NCBI GenBank assembly: GCA_959599615.1 | Contig: CAUGKA010000109.1 | Location: 1-6,927, forward strand | DNA length: 6,927 nt | Reading direction: 5' to 3' | DNA from: an uncultured Collinsella sp. | Lineage (GTDB): Bacteria > Actinomycetota > Coriobacteriia > Coriobacteriales > Coriobacteriaceae | In this document: positions 1 through 5,404 of the stretch, piece after piece | Layout: each line of letters starts with the position of its first letter | Numbering within the stretch: position 1 is the first letter of the stretch | Notes under the pieces: generated by a model | What the model was told of the DNA's origin: nothing | What the model saw: the letters and a program-made list of their open reading frames with translations, nothing else | The model's database searches: none | Program-made: the position numbers and the translations under genes

Positions 1-234
1 TGCGCCGAGGGAACATACCTGATCAATGAGTCGATTTCCTCGCTCGAGCGGCGCTTGGCCTCCGAGGGCTTTATCCGTGTCCACCGCAGTTATCTGGTCA
101 ATTTGGAAGACGTGCATAATGTCGAGATCGGTTCCACGGGTCTTATGGAGCTCAGGCTCGATCGTGTGGGCTCGACGGTGCCCGTTTCACGCCGTCGCGC
201 CGCCGAGGTCAAATCGCACTTGGGGCTAGCGTAA
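1..234 (+). CDS. LytTR-family response regulator, C-terminal DNA-binding part only (5' end outside window)
   Basis: Frame 1 is open from the first base to a TAA at 232-234, giving 77 residues. The visible part reads as the second half of a LytTR DNA-binding domain: a 'SLERRLASEGFIRVHRSYLVNL' type segment (residues about 19-40, here named only for its core FIRVHRSYLVNL), then a strand-rich stretch, and the typical ending VPVSRRRAAEVKSHLG. It is clearly related to the end of the complete regulator at 5405-6121, which has FFRVHRRYIVNL and VPVSRRRVVPLKKAL at the matching places. In this family the domain binds paired direct repeats in promoters, usually under control of an N-terminal receiver domain. 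That receiver, and any partner kinase, would lie to the left and cannot be seen. No clear terminator follows, and the next gene begins 91 bases downstream with its own promoter-like sequence. The family call is firm. The presence of a receiver domain is inferred. Confidence 0.88.
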   Translation, partial: CAEGTYLINESISSLERRLASEGFIRVHRSYLVNLEDVHNVEIGSTGLMELRLDRVGSTVPVSRRRAAEVKSHLGLA

Positions 235-266
235 GGGTCGGTGCGCTATCGTTTACCGCCGCAGGT

Positions 267-293
267 TTGGCATGACCGTGCGGTGGGCATAAT
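267..293 (+). promoter_or_regulatory. Candidate promoter of the phospholipase-like gene
   Basis: TTGGCA (267-272) and CATAAT (288-293) each match the sigma-70 consensus hexamers at five of six bases. The spacer is 15 bases, which is shorter than ideal. The -10 lies in GGGCATAATG, a context shared with the -10-like elements before the next two transcription units. The position, 32 bases before the chosen start codon, is reasonable. This is a visual match only. Confidence 0.4.
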
Positions 294-325
294 GGGTGAC
301 ATCGAATGAAATCGAAAGGATCATT

Positions 326-1270
326 ATGCCCGCGCTCATTACGCATCATCTGTTTGGCGAGGAAAGCATCGACCGTCTTCCGCAGGGCGTTATCACGTCC
401 GACGAGGAGCGCATCGCCTTTATCCTGGGAAACCAAGGTCCCGACCCGTTTTTCTTCCACATGCTCACGCCGCGCATCTCCGACTGCACGCTGCTTGCTC
501 AGGTTATGCACCGCTCGCGCATGTCGCGCCAGTTCTCGTGCCTGCGCGACGGCGTGTCGCACCTGCAGCCGCGCGATGCCAACCTGGGTCGCGCCTTTGC
601 GCTGGGCCTGCTGTCGCACTATGTGCTCGACCGCAATGCCCACCCCTTTGTCTACGAGCAGCAGTTTGGCATTGTTGAGTCCGACCCCGAGCTCGAGGCT
701 TCGGGCAGTCAAGTTCACGCCGTGCTCGAAAGCGACCTGGACGTGCTGATGCTGCAGCTTAAACGTGACGGGGCCACGGTCGAGGATTATCCGCCGGCGG
801 GCGAGATCGTCACCACCGACCGCATCAATCGCGTGGCCGGTGTGCTGATGAGCTACGTCGCCGGGCGCGTGTACGGTATCGACATCCCGGCGGGGGAGTA
901 CGCCGGCGCTGTAGCCGACATGCAGCTGCTCTACCGCACTATCGAGCCGGCCGGTTCGGCCAAGACGCGCGCGATTGCCCTGCTCGAGGGCTTGGTGCAC
1001 GATTATTCGCTGCTCGACGGCCTTGCGCACCGTGTGACGACCGAGCTGCCCGAGCGTACCGGCAACCTGGGCCACTTGGCATGGAAGAACCCCTTTACTG
1101 ACGAGGTCTCGAACGAGAGTTTCCCCGAGGTCTTTGACCGCGCGCTGGTCGATTACGAGTGCACGGTCGCCCGCTTTATCGAGACCGGCGATATGGAAGC
1201 CGTGACCAACCACGTCAATTACAGCGGTCGCGTGCTCGGCGCCGACGAAGAGTTCGACCGCGAGGAGTAG
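326..1270 (+). CDS. Zinc-dependent phospholipase C superfamily protein, cytoplasmic
   Basis: This encodes 314 residues from the ATG at 326, which has GAAAGGA at 314-320 five bases upstream. A GTG ten codons earlier (296) is in frame but would place the Shine-Dalgarno sequence inside the gene, so it is not preferred. The N-terminal half resembles the zinc-dependent phospholipase C fold: MPALITHHLFGE at the start, GNQGPDPFFF at 35-44, LLSHYVLDRNAHPFVYEQ at 95-112, and VHAVLESDLD at 130-139. Candidate metal ligands are H7/H8, D40, H98, D102, H106, H131 and D139. True secreted phospholipases C use three zinc ions to cleave phospholipid headgroups. This protein has no signal peptide or membrane segment, so an extracellular toxin role is unlikely and its substrate is unknown. 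The C-terminal half (about 160-314) matches nothing I can name. It is probably transcribed alone. The superfamily call is good and the function is open. Confidence 0.8.
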   Translation: MPALITHHLFGEESIDRLPQGVITSDEERIAFILGNQGPDPFFFHMLTPRISDCTLLAQVMHRSRMSRQFSCLRDGVSHLQPRDANLGRAFALGLLSHYVLDRNAHPFVYEQQFGIVESDPELEASGSQVHAVLESDLDVLMLQLKRDGATVEDYPPAGEIVTTDRINRVAGVLMSYVAGRVYGIDIPAGEYAGAVADMQLLYRTIEPAGSAKTRAIALLEGLVHDYSLLDGLAHRVTTELPERTGNLGHLAWKNPFTDEVSNESFPEVFDRALVDYECTVARFIETGDMEAVTNHVNYSGRVLGADEEFDREE

Positions 1271-1324
1271 GGCTCGTGCGTGCCCCTTTGCCGAATCCTT
1301 ACCGGCGCCTCTGGACAATTGGGG

Positions 1325-1330
1325 TACGAT
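1325..1330 (+). promoter_or_regulatory. Candidate -10 element for the MFS transporter gene
   Basis: TACGAT at 1325-1330 sits in GGGTACGATGAAC, closely like GGGTATGATGGAA before the glycosyltransferase unit and GGGCATAATGGGT before the phospholipase-like gene. No good -35 hexamer lies 16-18 bases upstream (the region reads CCGGCG). TGGACA at 1312-1317 is too close to serve this -10, but could pair with TAACTG at 1335-1340 across 17 bases. The call rests mainly on the recurring sequence context. Confidence 0.35.
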
Positions 1331-1371
1331 GAACTAACTGTATATCGGGCGAATACGAAGGGGCCCTGTCC

Positions 1372-2622
1372 ATGAAATACACCAAGCTCGAGCGTAACTG
1401 GGTTATGTACGATGTGGGCAACTCGGCCCTCGTGCTGCTCAATACCTCGGTGGTGCCCATCTACTTTAACGCCATCAATACCGGTGCTTCCTCGGCAGAC
1501 CTGGTGGTCGCCTGGGGCAACGCGCAGACGATTGCCTCGCTAGTCATTGCCATGCTCATGCCCATTCTGGGCGCGCTTGCCGATTACGCCGGCAACAAGA
1601 TCAAGTTCTTCTTGGGCTTCTTCCTCACGGGCCTGGTCCTTTGCCTGGCGCAGGCTATCCCCATGTCCGCCATGGCATTTTTGACCGTGTACGTGCTGTG
1701 CACCATCGGCCTTAACTCTTCTATGACGTTCTACGACGCCATGCTGCCCGACATTACCACCGACGAGCGCATGGACGCCGTGTCCAGCTCGGGCTATGCC
1801 TGGGGCTACATCGGTTCCACCGTGCCGTTCATCATCTGCCTGGCGCTTATCATGGGTGGCCCCGCTCTTGGCGTCCCCACCATGCTGGCAACGCGTCTGT
1901 CGTTTATCATCACCGGTGCCTGGTGGCTCATCTTTACCCTGCCGCTCATTCGCACCTATAAGCAAAAGTACGGTCGCGAGCGCGGTCCCCAGGACACCAT
2001 CGGCCACATCGTGGGCGGCGTGTTCTCCGAGGTCGGACATACCATGCGCGAAATCGCCCACAACAAGACCGTGCTGGTCTACATGATCGCGTTCTTCTTC
2101 TACATCGATGGTGTGCACACGGTCATTTCCATGGCAACCAGCTACGGCTCGGCTCTGGGTATCGATTCGACCCAGCTGGTGCTGGCGCTGCTCGTCACGC
2201 AGTTTGTGGCCTTTCCGTCCGCCATCATCTACGGCAAGCTCGCCGGACGCGTGGGCACGCTCAACATGATTCTGGTGGCGGTCGCCGCCTACATGGGCAT
2301 TGTGCTGTTCGCCGCGTTCTTCCTAAAGACCGCCTTTGAGTTCTGGGTGCTTGCCATTATGGTCGGCCTGTTCCAGGGCGGCGTGCAAGCGCTCAGCCGT
2401 AGCTACTTTGGCCGCATTATCCCTAAAGAAAAATCCAACGAGTACTATGGCTTCTTTGACATCGTTGGTCGTTATGCAAGCGTCATGGGCACCTTTCTAG
2501 TGTCGGTCGTCACCTCGCTGACCGGCAACCCGTCGCTGGGCGTCCTTTCCATTGGCGTGCTGCTGGTTGTTGGCTTTATGCTGCTGGTCCGCCTGTCCCG
2601 CATGACTCAGGCGGCGGCGTAA
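1372..2622 (+). CDS. MFS transporter of the UMF1 / Atg22-like family
   Basis: This 416-residue polytopic membrane protein starts at an ATG with AAGGGG (1358-1363) eight bases upstream. Family signatures are visible in order: YDVGNSAL at 13-20, GALADYAGNKIKFF at 67-80, YDAMLPDIT at 121-129, SSSGYAWGYIGST at 138-150, FFFYIDGVHTVI at 241-252, and GGVQALSRSYFGRIIPKEKS at 336-355 followed by EYYGFFDIVGRYASVMGT. These match the bacterial UMF1 branch of the major facilitator superfamily, related to the yeast vacuolar effluxer Atg22. Hydrophobic stretches suggest about 11-12 helices, with a charged central loop at about 194-230. The length is normal and the gene looks intact. Family members are thought to export small molecules, with amino acids proposed for Atg22, but the bacterial substrates are not established and nothing here identifies one. 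It stands alone: 101 bases separate it from the gene before and 182 from the gene after. No terminator is visible directly behind its stop. Confidence 0.9.
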   Translation: MKYTKLERNWVMYDVGNSALVLLNTSVVPIYFNAINTGASSADLVVAWGNAQTIASLVIAMLMPILGALADYAGNKIKFFLGFFLTGLVLCLAQAIPMSAMAFLTVYVLCTIGLNSSMTFYDAMLPDITTDERMDAVSSSGYAWGYIGSTVPFIICLALIMGGPALGVPTMLATRLSFIITGAWWLIFTLPLIRTYKQKYGRERGPQDTIGHIVGGVFSEVGHTMREIAHNKTVLVYMIAFFFYIDGVHTVISMATSYGSALGIDSTQLVLALLVTQFVAFPSAIIYGKLAGRVGTLNMILVAVAAYMGIVLFAAFFLKTAFEFWVLAIMVGLFQGGVQALSRSYFGRIIPKEKSNEYYGFFDIVGRYASVMGTFLVSVVTSLTGNPSLGVLSIGVLLVVGFMLLVRLSRMTQAAA

Positions 2623-2633
2623 GGCAACCGGGC

Positions 2634-2666
2634 TCAGTACAGCAATTGTGCCTATCTACAGTACTC
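2634..2666 (+). promoter_or_regulatory. Direct repeat TCAGTACAG / ACAGTACTC, possible LytTR-type operator
   Basis: TCAGTACAG (2634-2642) and ACAGTACTC (2658-2666) share a six-base CAGTAC core, with the copies 24 bases apart start to start, about two helical turns plus a few bases. LytTR regulators are known to bind pairs of roughly nine-base direct repeats spaced by about 12-13 bases. The AgrA-type repeat has the form [AT][AC][AC]GTTN[AG][GT], and the first copy fits it except at one position. The gap here is 15 bases, a little long, and the second copy fits less well. The location, some 60-100 bases before a likely transcription start, suits an activator site. This is a hypothesis. Confidence 0.25.
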
Positions 2667-2670
2667 TTTT

Positions 2671-2701
2671 GGAAGTAGCCGCATAAATCATTCTGACTTC
2701 C
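2671..2701. repeat. Inverted repeat GGAAGT-N19-ACTTCC
   Basis: GGAAGT at 2671-2676 and ACTTCC at 2696-2701 are perfect inverted copies across a 19-base spacer. It lies directly upstream of where the -35 of the TATGAT promoter would fall (about 2702-2707). It could be an operator for a dimeric regulator or a chance six-base match. Confidence 0.25.
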
Positions 2702-2724
2702 GAGCAATGTTTAGCCCAAGTGGG

Positions 2725-2730
2725 TATGAT
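2725..2730 (+). promoter_or_regulatory. Candidate -10 element for the glycosyltransferase unit
   Basis: TATGAT matches the -10 consensus at five of six bases and lies in GGGTATGATGGAA, nearly identical to the element before the MFS gene. There is no recognisable -35 at 2702-2707 (GAGCAA), which would fit an activator-dependent promoter. Transcription starting near 2737 would give a leader of about 68 bases that includes the hairpin at 2748-2776. Confidence 0.45.
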
Positions 2731-2747
2731 GGAATCAGCTAGGTCGC

Positions 2748-2782
2748 GGGGCGTCGCCTGTGTTTGGCGGCGCCCCGTTTTT
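2748..2782 (+). terminator. Intrinsic-terminator-like hairpin in the leader (possible attenuator)
   Basis: GGGGCGTCGCC (2748-2758) pairs with GGCGGCGCCCC (2766-2776) over eleven base pairs, with one U-G wobble and a seven-base loop. It is followed by G and five T (2778-2782). This has the form of a Rho-independent terminator. It ends only eight bases before the Shine-Dalgarno sequence of the glycosyltransferase, leaving no room for a promoter behind it. If it works it must be leaky or conditional for that operon. It could also end transcripts coming from the MFS gene, or serve as a 5' stabilising stem. Confidence 0.55.
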
Positions 2783-2804
2783 GTGTTGCAAGGAGGGTAA
2801 AGGT

Positions 2805-3992
2805 ATGAACGCCACGGTTGTGATCCCAACATATTGGGCGGGCGATGATACCCAAGCAAACGCTCCCGGCACCTACGATCACTCGACGTCGCTCAACGCC
2901 GCCAACCCGGAACTCGATCGCTGCCTGACTTCACTCGAACAGGTGCGCGACATTCCGCGCATCATTCTCTTGGTGGTCTGTCCGGTTTCTGCCACGGCCG
3001 ACGTATCCCATCGCGTGCACGAAATCGTCAATGCTCATCCCGCACTTAAGGTCACCGTCGTTACCAATACTCAGGCTTCGCGTGTTGCCGACCGCGTGGC
3101 ACAGATTGCGCCTAAAGGCTCGGGCGAGTGCGTGAGCCTGCGCGGCTACGGCGCCATCCGCAACATGGGTCTTGCCTGCGCGGCGGTGCTGGGGCACGAC
3201 GCGGTTGTGTTTTTGGATGACGACGAGACCGTCATCGATGCCGACTTTATGAAGCGTGCGACCTATGCGCTGGGCCAGCAGACGCGTCAGGGCCTGCCGA
3301 TTTTAGTCAAGAGCGGATACTTTTATGATCGCGACGGGTCGCCGCTGGCTCCCACGGACAAAGCGGGCATTTGCCATCGCTGGTGGACCAAGCGTATCGA
3401 GTTCAATCGCTGGATGAAAAAGGCGCTCTCGGGCACCCGCATCTCGCGCTCCAATTACGTGTGCGGCGGCCTGATGGCCCTGCACGCCCGCGCCTTTACG
3501 CGCGTGGCCTTCGACCCGTTTATCACCCGCGGCGAGGATCTGGACTATCTGTTTAACATGCGCATGTTCGGCTATGACGTGTGGTTCGATAACGAGTGGA
3601 CCGTGCGCCACCTGCCGCCCGAGTCCGAGAAGCGCTCGCCGCGCTTTATGCAGGACGTGTACCGTTGGTACTACGAGCGGGCCAAGCTGACGTTCGCTGC
3701 GCACCAAAAGGAGCTCATTCCGGTTACGGCCGCATCGCTCATGCCCTATCCGGGTCCGTGGATCTCGCGCGAGCTCGACGACCGCGTGCGCAAGACCGCC
3801 ATGGTTCGCAGCATGTTTACCCGCGAGCACGAGGGGTATCTGCGCATCTGGCGTCATGGTATTGACGAGGCCAAGACCTATGCCCGTCAAAACGCCGCAA
3901 GCTACCTGCGTTTTCAGAGTTTCTGGCCCAAGATCATGGACGAACTTTGGCGCGACGCACAACTGATTAGCATCCTGGAGGGGGCTGAATGA
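2805..3992 (+). CDS. GT2-type glycosyltransferase (GT-A fold), soluble
   Basis: The gene encodes 395 residues from the ATG at 2805. AAGGAGGG at 2790-2797 gives an excellent Shine-Dalgarno sequence at normal distance. An in-frame GTG at 2760 lies inside the leader hairpin and is rejected. Visible GT-A features are the N-terminal strand ATVVIPTYW (3-11), a nucleotide-sugar region ending in RGYGAIRNMGLA (113-124), the metal-binding FLDDDE (137-141, the DxD-type motif), the acceptor-side TRGEDLDYLFNMRMFGYDVWF (241-261), and H269 in VRHLPP. Such enzymes move a sugar from a nucleotide-sugar donor to an acceptor. Neither donor nor acceptor can be told from sequence alone. No membrane helix or signal peptide is seen, so it acts in the cytoplasm or at the inner membrane face. 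About 110 C-terminal residues (285-395), rich in aromatic and charged residues, are not part of the core fold. Its stop overlaps the start of the kinase gene, so the two are co-expressed. Confidence 0.87.
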   Translation: MNATVVIPTYWAGDDTQANAPGTYDHSTSLNAANPELDRCLTSLEQVRDIPRIILLVVCPVSATADVSHRVHEIVNAHPALKVTVVTNTQASRVADRVAQIAPKGSGECVSLRGYGAIRNMGLACAAVLGHDAVVFLDDDETVIDADFMKRATYALGQQTRQGLPILVKSGYFYDRDGSPLAPTDKAGICHRWWTKRIEFNRWMKKALSGTRISRSNYVCGGLMALHARAFTRVAFDPFITRGEDLDYLFNMRMFGYDVWFDNEWTVRHLPPESEKRSPRFMQDVYRWYYERAKLTFAAHQKELIPVTAASLMPYPGPWISRELDDRVRKTAMVRSMFTREHEGYLRIWRHGIDEAKTYARQNAASYLRFQSFWPKIMDELWRDAQLISILEGAE

Positions 3993-5332
3993 TCGACCGC
4001 CGCGCCCAGCGCGATAATTCAATTTCAATCTTTCGCATCATCGCCGTTGTCTGCGCCGTTTGCGTGTTGGCGTACTTTATCTTTGCCCTGGCGACTGGCA
4101 TTGAGCCGATTGCTACGGTGATTGCCTGCGCGCTGCTGTGCATCTTCCTGTGCATCTTTTTCTTTTTGACGCTCAATCCCGATTCGGTACGCTCCCAGTA
4201 CACCGAGGAGACGCTCTCGGTTGCTTCGGCCATGCTCGAGGACATTAAGGGCGGTCTGACGCAGGAATCGGCGCTTTTGGTGTGCCGGCGTATCCTGCCC
4301 GAGACACGTGCCATGACCGTTGCCATCACCGATGAGGGCAACGTGCTGGCCTGCGCGGGCGAGTTCGAGGAAAAGCTGCTGCCCGATTCGCCCATCCACA
4401 CGCTTGCCACGCGCTACGTCATTGAGCACGGCATCGTGCAGTCGTTCAACCGCGTGGTGGACGTGGTGGGTTCGGACGGTTCGCACAACCATGTTCCCGC
4501 CGGTATCATCGCGCCCATCAAGGTGGGCGATCGCACCGTCGGCACGCTCAAGTTCTACTACAAGACCCCGCGCGCCGTAGACCGCACCCAGTATGCGCTC
4601 GCCTCGGGTTTTGCCGAGATCCTGTCCACGCAGCTCGCCATCCACGAGCTCGAGGTGCAAAAGGAGCTCACGGCCCGTGCCGAGGTTCGTGCTCTGCAAG
4701 CGCAGATCAATCCGCACTTTCTGTTTAACACGCTCAACACCATCGCGTCGTTTACACGCACCGATCCGCTGCGTGCCCGCGAGCTGCTGCGCGAGTTCTC
4801 CTCGTTCTATCGCGCCACGCTCGACAACTCGGGGTCGCTTATCCCGGTCTCGCGCGAGGTTGCCCAGACCAAGCGCTACCTGACGTTTGAGAAGGCGCGC
4901 TTTGGCGAGGACCGCGTACTGGCGACCTTCGATGTCTCCGAGGATGTCGAGGACACGTTGGTCCTGGCCTTTGTAATCCAGCCCATCGTCGAGAACGCCG
5001 TGCGGCATGGCATGGGCGATGACGATGCCCTGCGGATCGACGTGACCGTCCATCAAGACGGCGACGACGCAATCCTGATTGCCGTAGCCGACAACGGCGT
5101 GGGCATGGACGAGGGCACCGCCGCCAGGCTGTTTGATGAGCGCTCCGCCCGCCCCGATGCCAGTTCCCCGCAAGGCGGCGGCGCCGGTGTGGCCATGCAC
5201 AATATTTCTGAGCGCATCCATCGCTTTTATGGACCGCACTCTTATACGCGCGTCGAATCGGCGCCGGGCAAGGGCACCAAAGTGCTCCTGCACCTTGATT
5301 TGTCAGAGAGCATCTTTGACATTCAAGAGTAA
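3989..5332 (+). CDS. LytS-type sensor histidine kinase with a two-helix membrane anchor and GAF-like domain
   Basis: The 447-residue protein starts at the ATG at 3989, which overlaps the preceding stop as ATGA. GGAGGGGG at 3977-3984 is its Shine-Dalgarno sequence. Two adjacent membrane helices (about 14-36 and 39-62) are joined by only a few residues, so almost nothing faces outside. A region at about 72-195 looks like a GAF domain (VAITDEGNVLACAGEF, then AGIIAPIKVGDRTVGTLKFYY). A helix leads to the His_kinase domain of the LytS/YehU class: ALQAQINPHFLFNTLNTI with phospho-acceptor H243. The ATP-binding end has N336 in QPIVENAVRHGM, D368 in DNGVGMD, and GGGAGVAMHNISERI at 397-410. All catalytic motifs are present. 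It differs from classic LytS/BtsS proteins, which carry a multi-helix 5TM-5TMR_LYT sensor. Five cysteines (22, 25, 47, 51, 55) lie in the membrane helices. It probably phosphorylates the regulator encoded at 5405-6121. The signal is unknown. Confidence 0.92.
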   Translation: MIDRRAQRDNSISIFRIIAVVCAVCVLAYFIFALATGIEPIATVIACALLCIFLCIFFFLTLNPDSVRSQYTEETLSVASAMLEDIKGGLTQESALLVCRRILPETRAMTVAITDEGNVLACAGEFEEKLLPDSPIHTLATRYVIEHGIVQSFNRVVDVVGSDGSHNHVPAGIIAPIKVGDRTVGTLKFYYKTPRAVDRTQYALASGFAEILSTQLAIHELEVQKELTARAEVRALQAQINPHFLFNTLNTIASFTRTDPLRARELLREFSSFYRATLDNSGSLIPVSREVAQTKRYLTFEKARFGEDRVLATFDVSEDVEDTLVLAFVIQPIVENAVRHGMGDDDALRIDVTVHQDGDDAILIAVADNGVGMDEGTAARLFDERSARPDASSPQGGGAGVAMHNISERIHRFYGPHSYTRVESAPGKGTKVLLHLDLSESIFDIQE

Positions 5333-5404
5333 AATAAAAGGCTATGGGCTCAACGCCAAGCGGCGGATGCCCGGCGTAGTTTGTTGACGAAAGGTTTAAT
5401 CCCT
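5333..5404 (+). other. Kinase-regulator intergenic leader with competing small hairpins
   Basis: This 72-base gap separates the kinase stop from the regulator start. Two foldings compete. In one, GGGC (5346-5349) pairs with GCCC (5369-5372) around CGCC/GGCG (5354-5357 with 5362-5365). In the other, ACGCC (5353-5357) pairs with GGCGT (5373-5377). No T-run follows, so it is not a terminator. GAAAGG (5389-5394) is the Shine-Dalgarno sequence of the regulator, ten bases before its ATG. A perfect TTGACA lies just upstream at 5316-5321 inside the kinase gene, but no good -10 follows at the right distance. Function is unknown. Confidence 0.35.

Larger units (their letters stand above)
2623..2804 (+). 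other. Non-coding regulatory stretch before the glycosyltransferase-kinase-regulator unit
   Basis: These 182 bases hold no gene I can support. From left to right they contain two CAGTAC-centred direct repeats (2634-2642 and 2658-2666), a GGAAGT/ACTTCC inverted repeat (2671-2701), a -10-like TATGAT (2725-2730), a GC-rich terminator-like hairpin (2748-2782), and a strong Shine-Dalgarno sequence (2790-2797). The region is lower in GC than the flanking genes, especially at 2640-2735, as expected for a promoter region. The elements are described in their own entries. Confidence 0.6.

Noticed and set aside
1270..1290. GGGC/GCCC hairpin followed by TTT after the phospholipase-like gene as a terminator
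   Set aside because: The stem has only about four pairs with an eight-base loop, and the T-run is three bases. This is too weak to call.
209..1318. A 369-codon open frame on the minus strand
   Set aside because: It is antisense to the phospholipase-like gene, which has family motifs and a ribosome binding site. The antisense translation shows no recognisable domain and is rich in the His/Gly/Arg/Ala typical of GC-rich shadow frames.
2760..2804. Upstream GTG start at 2760 for the glycosyltransferase
   Set aside because: It would translate the loop and arm of the leader hairpin and place the excellent AAGGAGGG inside the gene. The ATG at 2805 begins the typical GT-A first strand.
3303..4028. 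A 241-codon open frame on the minus strand
   Set aside because: It is antisense to the glycosyltransferase and crosses the coupled ATGA junction. No domain was recognised.
4025..5293. A 422-codon open frame on the minus strand
   Set aside because: It lies opposite the sensor kinase, whose catalytic motifs are all intact. The reverse frame shows low-complexity composition and no motif, so it is a by-product of codon bias.
5316..5345. A perfect TTGACA (5316-5321) as an internal promoter for the response regulator
   Set aside because: No -10-like hexamer occurs 16-18 bases downstream (sequence around 5339-5344 is AGGCTA), so a full promoter is not supported.
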